64,000 bases of DNA. It comes from Rhodobacteraceae bacterium WD3A24. GTDB taxonomy: Bacteria; Pseudomonadota; Alphaproteobacteria; Rhodobacterales; Rhodobacteraceae. Shown here piece by piece: positions 8,914 to 16,726 of this stretch. The DNA lies in the NCBI GenBank assembly GCA_002967695.1, contig PUHN01000010.1, positions 1 through 64,000 on the forward strand. Reading direction: 5' to 3'. The notes under the pieces were generated by a model. It was not told the DNA's origin, did not search any database, and saw only the letters and a list, made by a program, of their open reading frames with translations. Every line of letters starts with the position of its first letter. The stretch's first letter is position 1. The position numbers were made by a program, and so were the translations under genes.

Positions 8914-10142
8914 AGCGGGGCCTCGTCGGTCAGGGCGTTGGTCAGGGGCGCCGATGTCTCGTGGCCGGCACGGAAGACGCGGCGCGAAATGCAGGGGTGG
9001 CGCAGCGCCTCGTCCCAGCCGGGCGCGGGCAGCAGCAGGAAATCGGCGGGCGCGCCGGGCTCCAGCGTGCCGGCGTCCAGCCCCAGCCAGCGCGCCGGCG
9101 TGGTGGTGACGGCGTCGATCCACGCCCCGGGCTCCAGATGCGCGGCCCAGGCGGCCTGGCGCAGCACGTCGAGCGGGTCGTAGGCGCCGTAGGGGTAGAA
9201 CGGGTCGGCAACGTTGTCGGCCCCAAGCATCACCTCGACCCCGGCCGCGCGCGCCTCGTGCAGCGGCGCGATCCCGCGCAGGCGCGGCGTCCGGCCGGGG
9301 GCTGCATCCTGCAGCCAGGTGTTGGTGGTAGGCAGCGCGCACAGCCCCACGCCCGCCTCGGCGGCGCGGGCCAGCACCGCGGCCGCCTCGGGCGCGGGCC
9401 GCACCGACAGCGAACAGGCATGCCCGCACAGCACCCGCCCCGCCATGCCGTGGCGGGCGGTCAGCTCGATGATCGTCTCGATGCCGCGCGCCTCGGGATC
9501 GAGCCCCTCGTCGACGTGGAAGTCGAGGGGCAGCGCATGGCGCTCGGCAAGCGCGAACACCCGCGCGAGCTTGTCGTGCAGCGCGTCGTTGCGGTAGACG
9601 AACGCGCCGAGAACCGCGTCCTCGCACTCGGCAACGCGGACGGCGATATCGGGGCCAAGCGCGGGATCGCCGATCAGGTCGAGCGGGCAGAGCGCGGCGC
9701 GCTGGATCGTGATGCGCCCGCGCCACTCGCGCGCCATCGCGCCCAGCACGCCCCAGGCGCGCGGCTCGCCCGCGTCTTCCCAGTCGACATGCGTGCGGAC
9801 ACCGCGCATTCCGGCGGTCTCCGCCTCGGCCAGCGCGCGGCCCGCGCGGGCGCGGATATCGGCGGCGGTCCAGTGCACCTTGTCGGCGCGCGTGGCCTCG
9901 ATCGCGCCGAACAGCCCCGGCGCGCCGCGCCCGGCGCGCCCGGCGGTGTGGGTCTTGTCGAGATGCAGATGCGGGTCGACCGGCAGCGGCAGGGCGAGCC
10001 TGCGCGCCGGCCCCGCCGCCGCCGGCATCGCCGCGATCCGGCTGCCGTCGAGCTGCAGATCGACCACGCGGCCATCCGCCAGCGCGACGCCAGCAAGCGT
10101 CTGGCGCCCGTCGGGCGCCACAGGGGGCGCGTCAGGTCTCAC
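8910..10142 (-). CDS. Cytosine deaminase-like amidohydrolase
   Basis: 410-residue TIM-barrel metal-dependent hydrolase of the CodA type. Metal ligands are visible in order: P-H-L-H-L-D-K-T-H (HxH, about residue 58), D-F-H-V-D-E-G, G-H-A-C-S-L-S and the late Asp in L-G-A-D-N-V-A-D-P-F-Y-P-Y-G. CodA relatives deaminate cytosine, isoguanine or other cyclic amidines. Translation starts at GTG 10142, overlapping the permease stop by 11 bp. The neighbouring RutR-like regulator and NMT1/THI5 importer favour a pyrimidine-like substrate, as inference. Confidence 0.88.
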   Translation of the reverse strand: MRPDAPPVAPDGRQTLAGVALADGRVVDLQLDGSRIAAMPAAAGPARRLALPLPVDPHLHLDKTHTAGRAGRGAPGLFGAIEATRADKVHWTAADIRARAGRALAEAETAGMRGVRTHVDWEDAGEPRAWGVLGAMAREWRGRITIQRAALCPLDLIGDPALGPDIAVRVAECEDAVLGAFVYRNDALHDKLARVFALAERHALPLDFHVDEGLDPEARGIETIIELTARHGMAGRVLCGHACSLSVRPAPEAAAVLARAAEAGVGLCALPTTNTWLQDAAPGRTPRLRGIAPLHEARAAGVEVMLGADNVADPFYPYGAYDPLDVLRQAAWAAHLEPGAWIDAVTTTPARWLGLDAGTLEPGAPADFLLLPAPGWDEALRHPCISRRVFRAGHETSAPLTNALTDEAPL

Positions 10143-11022
10143 GCTTGATCTCGCTTTCGTGCCAGTGGCCCAGCACCAGCTTGGAGGCCAGCGTGGTCAG
10201 CAGGAAGATCGCCACGCCCAGCAGCGAGACGAGAACCAGCGCCGCGAACATCCGCGGAATCTCGTTGCGAAAGCTCGCCTCGATGATGCGCGAGGCCAGC
10301 CCGGTGTTCTGGCCCGTCGCCCCGGCGACGAACTCGGCCACCACCGCCCCGATCAGCGCCAGCCCCCCGGCCACCTTCAGCGCGGCCATGAAATACGGCA
10401 GCGCCGAGGGCGCCAGCAGGTAGCGCAGCCGCTGCCACGGCGTCGCGCGATAGAGCGTGAACAGGTCGCGCAGGTTGTGGTCGGCGCTGCGCAGCCCGAT
10501 CACCGTGTTCGACAGGATCGGAAAGAAGGCGACGATCCACGCGCAGATCAGCAGCGCGACGAAGGTGTTGGCGACATAGATCAGGATCAGCGGCGCGATC
10601 GCCACGACCGGGGTGACCTGCAGGATGACCGCGAAGGGAAACAGGCTCATCTCGACCGAGCGCGACAGCGCGAACAGCGCGCCCAGCAGAACCCCGCCCA
10701 CGACCGCCAGCAACAGCGAGAAGAACGTCAGCTTGACCGTGAACCACGCCGATTGCAGCAGCGACGGGCCATCGGTCCAAAGCGTCTCGGCCACGCGGCT
10801 CGGCGCGGGGATCAGGTAGTGGGGAATGTCGTTGGCGCGCACCCACCATTCCCAGCCCAGGATCGCCAGCGCCATCGTGGCCAGCGGCATCACCCAGGCA
10901 AGGATCCGCTCGCGCCGCATCGCGGCCAGATGCTCGGTGTTGAGCGGCGCCGGCTCGTCCTGCACCGCTCCGGCGGGCGTCCGGGCCTCTTGCGGGGATT
11001 CAATGGTCGATGTCGTCGTCAT
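10132..11022 (-). CDS. ABC transporter permease (SsuC/TauC/ThiX type)
   Basis: 296 residues with about six membrane segments. It carries the permease signature around residues 195-215 (A-P-S-A-L-P-Y-F-M-A-A-L-K-V-A-G-G), an EAA-like loop that docks with the ATPase. The family imports sulfonates, taurine or pyrimidine precursors with NMT1-type binding proteins. The gene overlaps the ATPase gene by 23 bp and the deaminase gene by 11 bp, so it is co-transcribed with both. Confidence 0.9.
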   Translation of the reverse strand: MTTTSTIESPQEARTPAGAVQDEPAPLNTEHLAAMRRERILAWVMPLATMALAILGWEWWVRANDIPHYLIPAPSRVAETLWTDGPSLLQSAWFTVKLTFFSLLLAVVGGVLLGALFALSRSVEMSLFPFAVILQVTPVVAIAPLILIYVANTFVALLICAWIVAFFPILSNTVIGLRSADHNLRDLFTLYRATPWQRLRYLLAPSALPYFMAALKVAGGLALIGAVVAEFVAGATGQNTGLASRIIEASFRNEIPRMFAALVLVSLLGVAIFLLTTLASKLVLGHWHESEIKRET

Positions 11023-11779
11023 GGAGCGTCTCCTTGAGCTCGGCCGAAACACGGCGGCACTCGTCGGCATAGGTCTGGGAGGTGCGGAAATCGTCGCCCC
11101 GCGGCCAGGGCGCGCCGACCTGCAGTTCCTCGGCCACGCGCCCCGGCCGCGCGGCCATCACGACGATGCGGTTCGACAGGTAGACGGACTCGAAGACCGA
11201 GTGCGTGACGAACACCACCGTCAGCCCGTGCTCGGCCGACAGCCGCACCACGTCGTTGTTGAGCTTCATCCGCGTCATCTCGTCGAGCGCGGCGAAGGGT
11301 TCGTCCATCAGCAGGATGCGCGGGCGCGTGACCATCGCGCGGGCGATGGAGACGCGCATCTTCATGCCGCCCGACAGCTCGCGCGGATAGGCGCGCTCGA
11401 ACTTCGACAACCCGACCTCGCGCAGGGCCTGCTCGACCCGCTCGCGCGCGCGGTTCCTGCCCACGCCCGCCAGCCGGAGCGGCAGCCACACATTGTCGAA
11501 CACCCTGGCCCAGGGCATCAGCGTGGGCTCCTGAAAGACGAAGCCCAGATCCTGCTCGGCCTGCTCGCCCGCCTCCGGCGGCTTGATGTCGATGGTGCCG
11601 GCGGTGACCGGCAGCAGCCCCGCGATCATCCGCAGGGCGGTCGACTTGCCGCAGCCCGAGGGCCCGAGAAAGCTGATGAAGTCGCCCTTCTCGATGGTCA
11701 GGCTCATGTTGTCCACGGCGACGACCGATCGGCCGAATTCCTTGCGGACCCGGTCCATGCGGATCAGGGGCTGGTTCAT
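11000..11779 (-). CDS. ABC transporter ATP-binding protein (SsuB/TauB type)
   Basis: 259 residues. Walker A G-P-S-G-C-G-K-S-T (about residue 40), Q-loop F-V-F-Q-E-P-T-L-M-P-W, ABC signature L-S-G-G-M-K-M-R, Walker B I-L-L-M-D-E-P-F-A-A-L-D and switch His in V-T-H-S are all present, so it should be active. The Q-E-P-T-L-M-P-W form is typical of nitrate/sulfonate/taurine-class ATPases. The start at 11779 overlaps the creatininase stop by 4 bp. Confidence 0.92.
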   Translation of the reverse strand: MNQPLIRMDRVRKEFGRSVVAVDNMSLTIEKGDFISFLGPSGCGKSTALRMIAGLLPVTAGTIDIKPPEAGEQAEQDLGFVFQEPTLMPWARVFDNVWLPLRLAGVGRNRARERVEQALREVGLSKFERAYPRELSGGMKMRVSIARAMVTRPRILLMDEPFAALDEMTRMKLNNDVVRLSAEHGLTVVFVTHSVFESVYLSNRIVVMAARPGRVAEELQVGAPWPRGDDFRTSQTYADECRRVSAELKETLHDDDIDH

Positions 11780-12597
11780 TCGGCGGCCTCCGGGTCGGCG
11801 GGATTGTTCAGGATGGAAAGCGGCGTGGCGGCGACCTCCTGCAGCAGGCGCGCAATCTGGCGCCCGCCATTGCCGAGGAAGGCGCGCCCCTTCTCGGCGG
11901 TGGCGCTGGCGGCGTTGCCGCAGGCGCCCGCGGGGTGCATGTCCTGCGCCTGCCAGCCCAGCTTGCCCGCGGGCGTCAGGCCCAGATGGCGGTTCTCGGC
12001 CGCCATCCGCGCGTTGAGGGGGCGGAAGTCGCGCGCGCGCTCCATCGCCACCAGATCGGGGCGTAGCGCCAGCATGACCGATGTCTCCATGTCGCCGGCA
12101 TGAATGCCGTGGCGCGCCTCCTCGTCGGTGAGCAGCCCCTCGGGCAGGCCCATGGCGAACCAGTTGGCCGCGACCGCCAGCATGTCGTGCTTCACGCGCA
12201 GATCGCGGGCGACGATGTCCATCACCGCGATCTGCCCGCCATGCGAGTTCAGCATCACCAGCTTGCGCACGCCCGCGGCGGCGACGGAGTCGCCCAGCTC
12301 GGTCCACATCGAGATCAGCGTGTGGCTGGAGAAGGTCAGCGTGCCGGGGTAGCGGCTGTGTTCGTTGCTCTTGCCGACGGCCTGCGTGGGCAGGAACAGC
12401 GCCGGGCAGTCCCCGGGCAGATGCCCGATCGTGGCCGCGATCATCCCGTCAAGGATCGCCTGATCCACGCTCAGCGGCAGGTGCGGCCCGTGCTGCTCGA
12501 TCGCGCCCACGGGCAGGACGGCCACGAGGGCCTCGCGGTCGAGGCGCGCGAAGTCGCGCGCGGTGTAGTCGGCCCAGAAACGGCTGTGAAGCTGCAT
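11776..12597 (-). CDS. Creatininase family amidohydrolase
   Basis: 273 residues. The family signatures are intact: V-G-A-I-E-Q-H-G-P-H-L-P-L-S-V-D (metal-binding Glu and His residues, about 31-46), N-S-H-G-G-Q and H-A-G-D-M-E-T-S. Members hydrolyse cyclic amides or related C-N bonds (creatinine, formamidopyrimidine in flavin/F420 synthesis, inosose derivatives). The ATG at 12597 shares one base with the transketolase stop (TGATG). A TTG three bases earlier is an alternative. With the importer and deaminase it probably opens a cyclic N-substrate (inference). Confidence 0.88.
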   Translation of the reverse strand: MQLHSRFWADYTARDFARLDREALVAVLPVGAIEQHGPHLPLSVDQAILDGMIAATIGHLPGDCPALFLPTQAVGKSNEHSRYPGTLTFSSHTLISMWTELGDSVAAAGVRKLVMLNSHGGQIAVMDIVARDLRVKHDMLAVAANWFAMGLPEGLLTDEEARHGIHAGDMETSVMLALRPDLVAMERARDFRPLNARMAAENRHLGLTPAGKLGWQAQDMHPAGACGNAASATAEKGRAFLGNGGRQIARLLQEVAATPLSILNNPADPEAAE

Positions 12598-14981
12598 CAA
12601 AGTCCCCCGGTCAGGCGCAGCGGGCGTCCGGGGGCAAGCCCCGTGACCACCCGGATGATGGAGTTCCGGTCGATCCCGAAATGGCGGTAGAGTTCCGGCA
12701 CGCTGCCGGTCTGGCCGAAATGCTCGACCCCCAGCCCCGCCACGCGGTGGCCGTGGACCGAGCCCAGCCAGGACAGCGTCGCGGGATGGCCGTCGATGAC
12801 GGTCACGATCAGGCAGTGGCGCGGCAGCCCCTCCAGCAGGTCCTCGACATGGGCGCGGCCCTCGCGCCCCTGCACCCGGGCCGTCTGCGCCGCCTGCCAG
12901 CCGGCGTTGAGACGGTCGGCCGAGGTCACGGCAAGCACGCCGACGTCGCGCCGCCCCTCGGCGATGCTGGCCGCGGCGGCGATGGCCTCGGAGGCCACCA
13001 CGCCCTGATAGGCGATGACGACCTCGCAGTTCGGCCCCGGCTCGCGCAGCCAGTAGGCCCCGTCGATCACGCCCTGCCGGATGTCGTCGGCCGGCCGGCG
13101 CGGCTGCTCCAGCGCGCGCGTGGACAGCCGCAGATAGACCGAGCCGCCGCCGGCCTCGCGCGCCCAGTCGGCGCCCTCAGCCTTGCCGCCGTCGCGCTGG
13201 AGGTAATCGAAGGCCCATTCCATGATGACGGCAAGCTCGTCGGCAAAGGCCGGCTCGAACGCCGCCAGCCCGTCCTGGCTCATCCCGATCAGCGGCGTGC
13301 CCACCGACTGGTGCGCGCCGCCCTCGGGCGCGAGCGAGACGCCTGAGGGCGTGCCGGCCACGATGAAGCGCGCATCCTGGTAGCAGGCGTAGTTCAGCGC
13401 ATCGAGCCCGCGCGCGACGAAGGGGTCGTAGAGCGCGCCCACCGGGATCAGCCGCTCGCCGAACAGCGAATGCGACAGCCCCGCCGCGCCCAGCAGCAGG
13501 AACAGGTTCATCTCGGCGATGCCCAGCTCGACATGCTGACCCTTCGGCGAGAAGCCCCATTTCTGGACCGAGGGGACCTTTTCGTCGCGGAAGGTGTCGG
13601 GCCGCTCCTCCAGCGCGAACAGACCCCGGCGGTTAACCCAGGCGCCCAGGTTCGTCGAGACCGTCACATCGGGCGAGGACGTCACCACCCGGTCGGCCAG
13701 CGGCCCGTCGGACCGGGCGAGCTGGTCGAGGATCTTGCCAAACGCCGCCTGGGTCGAGATCTCGGCGTCGTCGGGCGCGGCCAGCGCGGGCACGTCGATC
13801 CTCGGCGCGGTGTAGCGCCGCGTCCCGCGCGCGTTGAACGGCGTGCGGGCCAGCAGCGCGTCCAGCGCCGCCTCGTCCATCTCCAGCCCCTCGGCGCGGT
13901 CCCATTCATGGCCCTCGCGCACGCCCATGCCGGCGCGGAACGCCTCCATCTGCGCGGGCGTCATCAGCCCGCCGTGATTGTCCTTGTGGCCGGCAAGCGG
14001 CGTGCCCCAGCCCTTGATGGTGTAGAAGACGAAGGCCGTGGGCGTCGGGTCGTCCCCGGCCGCGTCGAAGGCGGCGCGGACGGTTTCGGGGCAGTGCCCG
14101 CCGAGGTTCTCCATCAGCGCGGCCAACTCGTCGTCGCCGCGCCGGTCGATCAGGGCCGACACCGCGCCCTGATCGCCGATATCGTCCATAAGCCGTTTGC
14201 GCCACGCCGCGCCTCCCTGGTAGGTCAGCGCCGAGTAGAGCGGGTTGGGGCAGGCGTCGATCCATTCGCGCAGCGCCTCGCCGCCCTCCTCCTCGAAGGC
14301 CGCGCGCTGCAGCGCGCCGTATTTCAGCCGCACCACCTTCCAGCCGAAGGCGGTAAAGATGCTCTCGATGCGTTCCGACAGCCCCTCGCGCACCACGCCG
14401 TCAAGGCTCTGGCGGTTGTAGTCGATGATCCACCAGCAGTTGCGCAGGCCCTGCTTCCAGCCCTCCTGCAGGCACTCGTAGACGTTGCCCTCGTCAAGCT
14501 CGGCATCGCCGACAAGCGCCACCATCCGCCCCGCCGGCACGTCGCCGCCCCAGCCCTTGGCGCGCACATAGTCCTGGATCAGCGAGGCAAAGGCCGTCAT
14601 CGCCACGCCCAGCCCCACCGAGCCGGTCGAGAAATCGACGTCGTCGCCATCCTTTGTGCGCGAGGGGTAGGACTGCGCCCCGCCATAGCCGCGGAACGCC
14701 TCGAGCGCCGCGCGGCTCTGGTTGCCCAGCAGATACTGGATGGCGTGGAACAGCGGCGAGGCGTGCGGCTTGACCGCCACGCGGTCCTCGGGGCGCAGGA
14801 TGTCGAAATAGAGCACGCTCATCAGCGTGGCCATCGACGCGCAGGAGGCCAGATGCCCGCCGACCTTCAGCGCGTCGGGCTTGGGCCGCAGGTGATTGGC
14901 GTTGTGTATGGTCCAGGCGCTGAGCCACAGCGCCTTGCGCTCCAGCGCGCGCAGCTCGTCGATATCGGGTCGCGCGGCCAT
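12597..14981 (-). CDS. Transketolase / pyruvate dehydrogenase E1-like TPP enzyme
   Basis: 794 residues, first gene of the leftward operon. The N-terminal half has the thiamine-diphosphate motif G-D-A-E-L-D-E-G-N with downstream N (about residues 195-235). The C-terminal half has the pyrimidine-binding domain around G-I-A-E-M-N-L and an E1-like transketolase C-terminal domain. Overall it resembles the long AceE/transketolase-like group more than TktA. The ATG at 14981 was chosen because residues upstream are low-complexity and overlap the promoter, and GGGGGAAGG precedes it. Acceptor and donor are unknown; it may cleave or transfer a two-carbon unit from the pathway product. Confidence 0.85.
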   Translation of the reverse strand: MAARPDIDELRALERKALWLSAWTIHNANHLRPKPDALKVGGHLASCASMATLMSVLYFDILRPEDRVAVKPHASPLFHAIQYLLGNQSRAALEAFRGYGGAQSYPSRTKDGDDVDFSTGSVGLGVAMTAFASLIQDYVRAKGWGGDVPAGRMVALVGDAELDEGNVYECLQEGWKQGLRNCWWIIDYNRQSLDGVVREGLSERIESIFTAFGWKVVRLKYGALQRAAFEEEGGEALREWIDACPNPLYSALTYQGGAAWRKRLMDDIGDQGAVSALIDRRGDDELAALMENLGGHCPETVRAAFDAAGDDPTPTAFVFYTIKGWGTPLAGHKDNHGGLMTPAQMEAFRAGMGVREGHEWDRAEGLEMDEAALDALLARTPFNARGTRRYTAPRIDVPALAAPDDAEISTQAAFGKILDQLARSDGPLADRVVTSSPDVTVSTNLGAWVNRRGLFALEERPDTFRDEKVPSVQKWGFSPKGQHVELGIAEMNLFLLLGAAGLSHSLFGERLIPVGALYDPFVARGLDALNYACYQDARFIVAGTPSGVSLAPEGGAHQSVGTPLIGMSQDGLAAFEPAFADELAVIMEWAFDYLQRDGGKAEGADWAREAGGGSVYLRLSTRALEQPRRPADDIRQGVIDGAYWLREPGPNCEVVIAYQGVVASEAIAAAASIAEGRRDVGVLAVTSADRLNAGWQAAQTARVQGREGRAHVEDLLEGLPRHCLIVTVIDGHPATLSWLGSVHGHRVAGLGVEHFGQTGSVPELYRHFGIDRNSIIRVVTGLAPGRPLRLTGGL

Positions 14982-15004
14982 CCTTCCCCCAGCTCCGATC
15001 CGTC

Positions 15005-15053
15005 CGCGACAGAATGTCACGGATGCCGGACATGTCAAACCAAAAGGTTTGAC
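15005..15053 (-). promoter_or_regulatory. Promoter with overlapping palindromic operator for the 14981-3591 operon
   Basis: A perfect 8-bp inverted repeat, GTCAAACC-AAAA-GGTTTGAC, spans 15034-15053. Read on the minus strand, its distal arm contains TTGACA (complement of 15033-15038), an exact -35 consensus, followed after 16-17 bp by a weak -10 (CATTCT). A protein bound to the palindrome would cover the -35, suggesting repression. The symmetry with a 4-bp spacer fits a GntR- or TetR-type dimer. The operon-encoded RutR-like TetR is the obvious candidate but is unproven. Confidence 0.6.
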
Positions 15054-15180
15054 CAGTTGGGTGGATTTTGGGCGGCCTGCCGCGCGGCCGGGCAATCGCC
15101 CTCCGCGCGGCGCGCGCCATTTCACCTTCGCGGAAATATCCCCGCCGGAGGCACGCCCGCCGCGCCGTGCCGCCATGAGA

Positions 15181-15210
15181 ACCCCCGGCAGGCGCAGGCC
15201 TGCCGGGGGT
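15181..15210 (-). terminator. Stem-loop terminator after TRAP binding-protein gene
   Basis: Perfect 13-bp inverted repeat ACCCCCGGCAGGC / GCCTGCCGGGGGT with a 4-nt loop, 20 bp beyond the TRAP gene stop. On the minus strand it is followed only by a short T-poor tail (TCTC), so it may act as a strong hairpin or processing stop rather than a textbook intrinsic terminator. It separates the TRAP gene from the catabolic operon promoter. Confidence 0.6.
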
Positions 15211-15230
15211 CGCGCGCCACCGGCCGCGGC

Positions 15231-16328
15231 TCAGATCTCGAAGAACTGCTCGCGCGCGCGCATGAATCCCATGTCGGTATTCTCGGTGCGCGAGCGCACC
15301 AGCCGCAATGCATCGACATAGCTCTCGGCCGTGCGGCGGGTCAGGTCGTCGTCCGAGGCCAGAAGCCCCTCCATGATCTCCCTGGCGGCCGTCGCGGCAG
15401 CATCGAGGATCTCGTCGGGGAATTCGGGATGGACGATCACGTCATGCTCGTTGACCAGCGTCTGCAGCGCGACCGGATCGTTGGCGTAGAAATCGCTGGC
15501 GACCTGATCATATTCGGCCTGGCAGACGTCGCGTATGATCGCCTGCAGGTTCTCGGGCAGTTCCTGATACTTGGCCTTGTCGACGACGAGTTCGGTCGCC
15601 AGTCCCGGCTCGTTGAATGAGGCCGTGTAGTAGTGCTTGCGCACCTGGTGGAAGCCCAGCGCGAGGTCGTTATAGGGGCCGACGAACTCGGCCGCATCCA
15701 GCGCGCCCGACTGCAGCGCCTGGAACACCTCGCCAGCGGCGAGGTTGGTCACCGACACGCCAAGCTCCTGCCAGACCTGCCCGCCCAGGCCCGGCGTGCG
15801 GAACCGCAGGCCCTGGATGTCGTCGAGGCCGGTCAGCTCGTTGTCGAACCAGCCGCCCGCCTGGGTGCCGGTATCGCCGGACATGAAGCCCTTGAGCCCG
15901 AACTGGTCATAGACCTCGTCCCACATTTCCTGGCCGCCCATGTAACGCATCCAGGCGGCGAGCTCGCGCGAGGTCATCCCGAAGGGCACGCCGGTGAAGA
16001 AGTTGAGCGCCTGGCTCTTGTTCTGCCAGTAATAGGCCGCGCCGTGGCTCATCTCGGCGGTGCCGTCGATCACCGCGTCGAGCGACTGCAGCGCGGGCAC
16101 CATCTCGCCGGCCGAGAAGACCTCGATGGTCAGCGCGCCGTCGCTCGCGGCGGTGATCCGGTCGGCGAGGCGCTGCGCCCCCACGCCCAGACCGGGAAAG
16201 TTGCGCGGCCAGGTGGTGACCATGCGCCATGTGGTGGTGCCCTGCGCCACCGCCGGCGCGGCAAGCGAGGCAGCCGCCGCAGCGGTGCCGCCAAGGGCCG
16301 ATCTTCTCAGAAATGAGCGACGATCCAT
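15231..16328 (-). CDS. TRAP transporter substrate-binding protein (DctP family)
   Basis: 365 residues with a twin-arginine-like signal (D-R-R-S-F-L-R-R-S-A-L-G-G, cleavage after A-V-A-Q about residue 29). The mature protein has DctP features: Q-A-G-G-W-F, L-R-F-R-T-P-G-L and F-V-G-P-Y-N-D, close to 2-oxoacid/carboxylate-binding members such as TakP. Two ATGs are adjacent (16331, 16328). The GGAGG lies 6 nt before the second, so 16328 was chosen. No DctQ or DctM membrane genes are adjacent, so it is an orphan. It is divergent from ilvB. Confidence 0.9.
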   Translation of the reverse strand: MDRRSFLRRSALGGTAAAAASLAAPAVAQGTTTWRMVTTWPRNFPGLGVGAQRLADRITAASDGALTIEVFSAGEMVPALQSLDAVIDGTAEMSHGAAYYWQNKSQALNFFTGVPFGMTSRELAAWMRYMGGQEMWDEVYDQFGLKGFMSGDTGTQAGGWFDNELTGLDDIQGLRFRTPGLGGQVWQELGVSVTNLAAGEVFQALQSGALDAAEFVGPYNDLALGFHQVRKHYYTASFNEPGLATELVVDKAKYQELPENLQAIIRDVCQAEYDQVASDFYANDPVALQTLVNEHDVIVHPEFPDEILDAAATAAREIMEGLLASDDDLTRRTAESYVDALRLVRSRTENTDMGFMRAREQFFEI

Positions 16329-16537
16329 CATTTTCCTCCCCAGTTTGCGGCGCCCGCCCCGTGCGCGGCGCCGGTGGTGGCGCGACCATACACATCGAGA
16401 ATGGCGCTGAAAAGACAGCCCCGCGCAGGCCCCTTGTACCCGCGGGGTCTTGCGCGAAATGTCCCAGGAGCGGCCGCCGGGGCAACAATCGCAAACCAGA
16501 ACCGGCCCGCGCGACATAAATTTCGCCAATTTGGCAG

Positions 16538-16566
16538 TTGACGCCCCCCGGACCCCCTCCTAATGT
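16538..16566 (+). promoter_or_regulatory. ilvBN promoter
   Basis: TTGACG (16538-16543) and TAATGT (16561-16566) are separated by exactly 17 bp, a good sigma-70 promoter. Transcription would start near 16573, just before the ribosome binding site of the leader peptide at 16592, giving a leader of about 150 nt before ilvB. Confidence 0.65.
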
Positions 16567-16591
16567 CCGCCGAAGGCTTGGAGGAATGGCG

Positions 16592-16642
16592 ATGGATCGG
16601 CTTGTAGTGGTAATGGCGGGACACGGGCGCATGGGCCGTTAG
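16592..16642 (+). CDS. ilvL: ilvB attenuator leader peptide
   Basis: 16-codon ORF encoding MDRLVVVMAGHGRMGR, with a GGAGG seven bases before the ATG. The Leu-Val-Val-Val run (CTT GTA GTG GTA) is a branched-chain amino-acid sensor: ribosome stalling at these codons when charged Leu/Val tRNA is scarce should favour antitermination. The first 10 nt region (16591-16600) is exactly complementary to 16655-16664 just upstream of the terminator, giving a mutually exclusive RNA fold. Ribosome-mediated attenuation of ilv operons is established in alphaproteobacteria. Confidence 0.8.
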   Translation: MDRLVVVMAGHGRMGR

Positions 16643-16667
16643 GCGTATTCCTGACCGATCCATCTGC

Positions 16668-16696
16668 GCCCCCGACCGCATCGGGGGCTTTTTTTT
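16668..16696 (+). terminator. Attenuator terminator of the ilvBN leader
   Basis: GCCCCCGA / TCGGGGGC stem (16668-16675 with 16681-16688), 5-nt loop, then eight T residues at 16689-16696: a textbook intrinsic terminator placed between the leader peptide and ilvB. It would abort transcription when leucine and valine are plentiful. Confidence 0.88.
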
Positions 16697-16726
16697 GCGA
16701 TGACGCGAGATGACGGAGACGACGAC

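Noticed and set aside
14982-15230. TPP riboswitch before the transketolase-like/NMT1 operon
   Set aside because: No CUGAGA or ACCUGAUCUGG-like core elements on the minus strand; the region instead shows a promoter with a palindrome.
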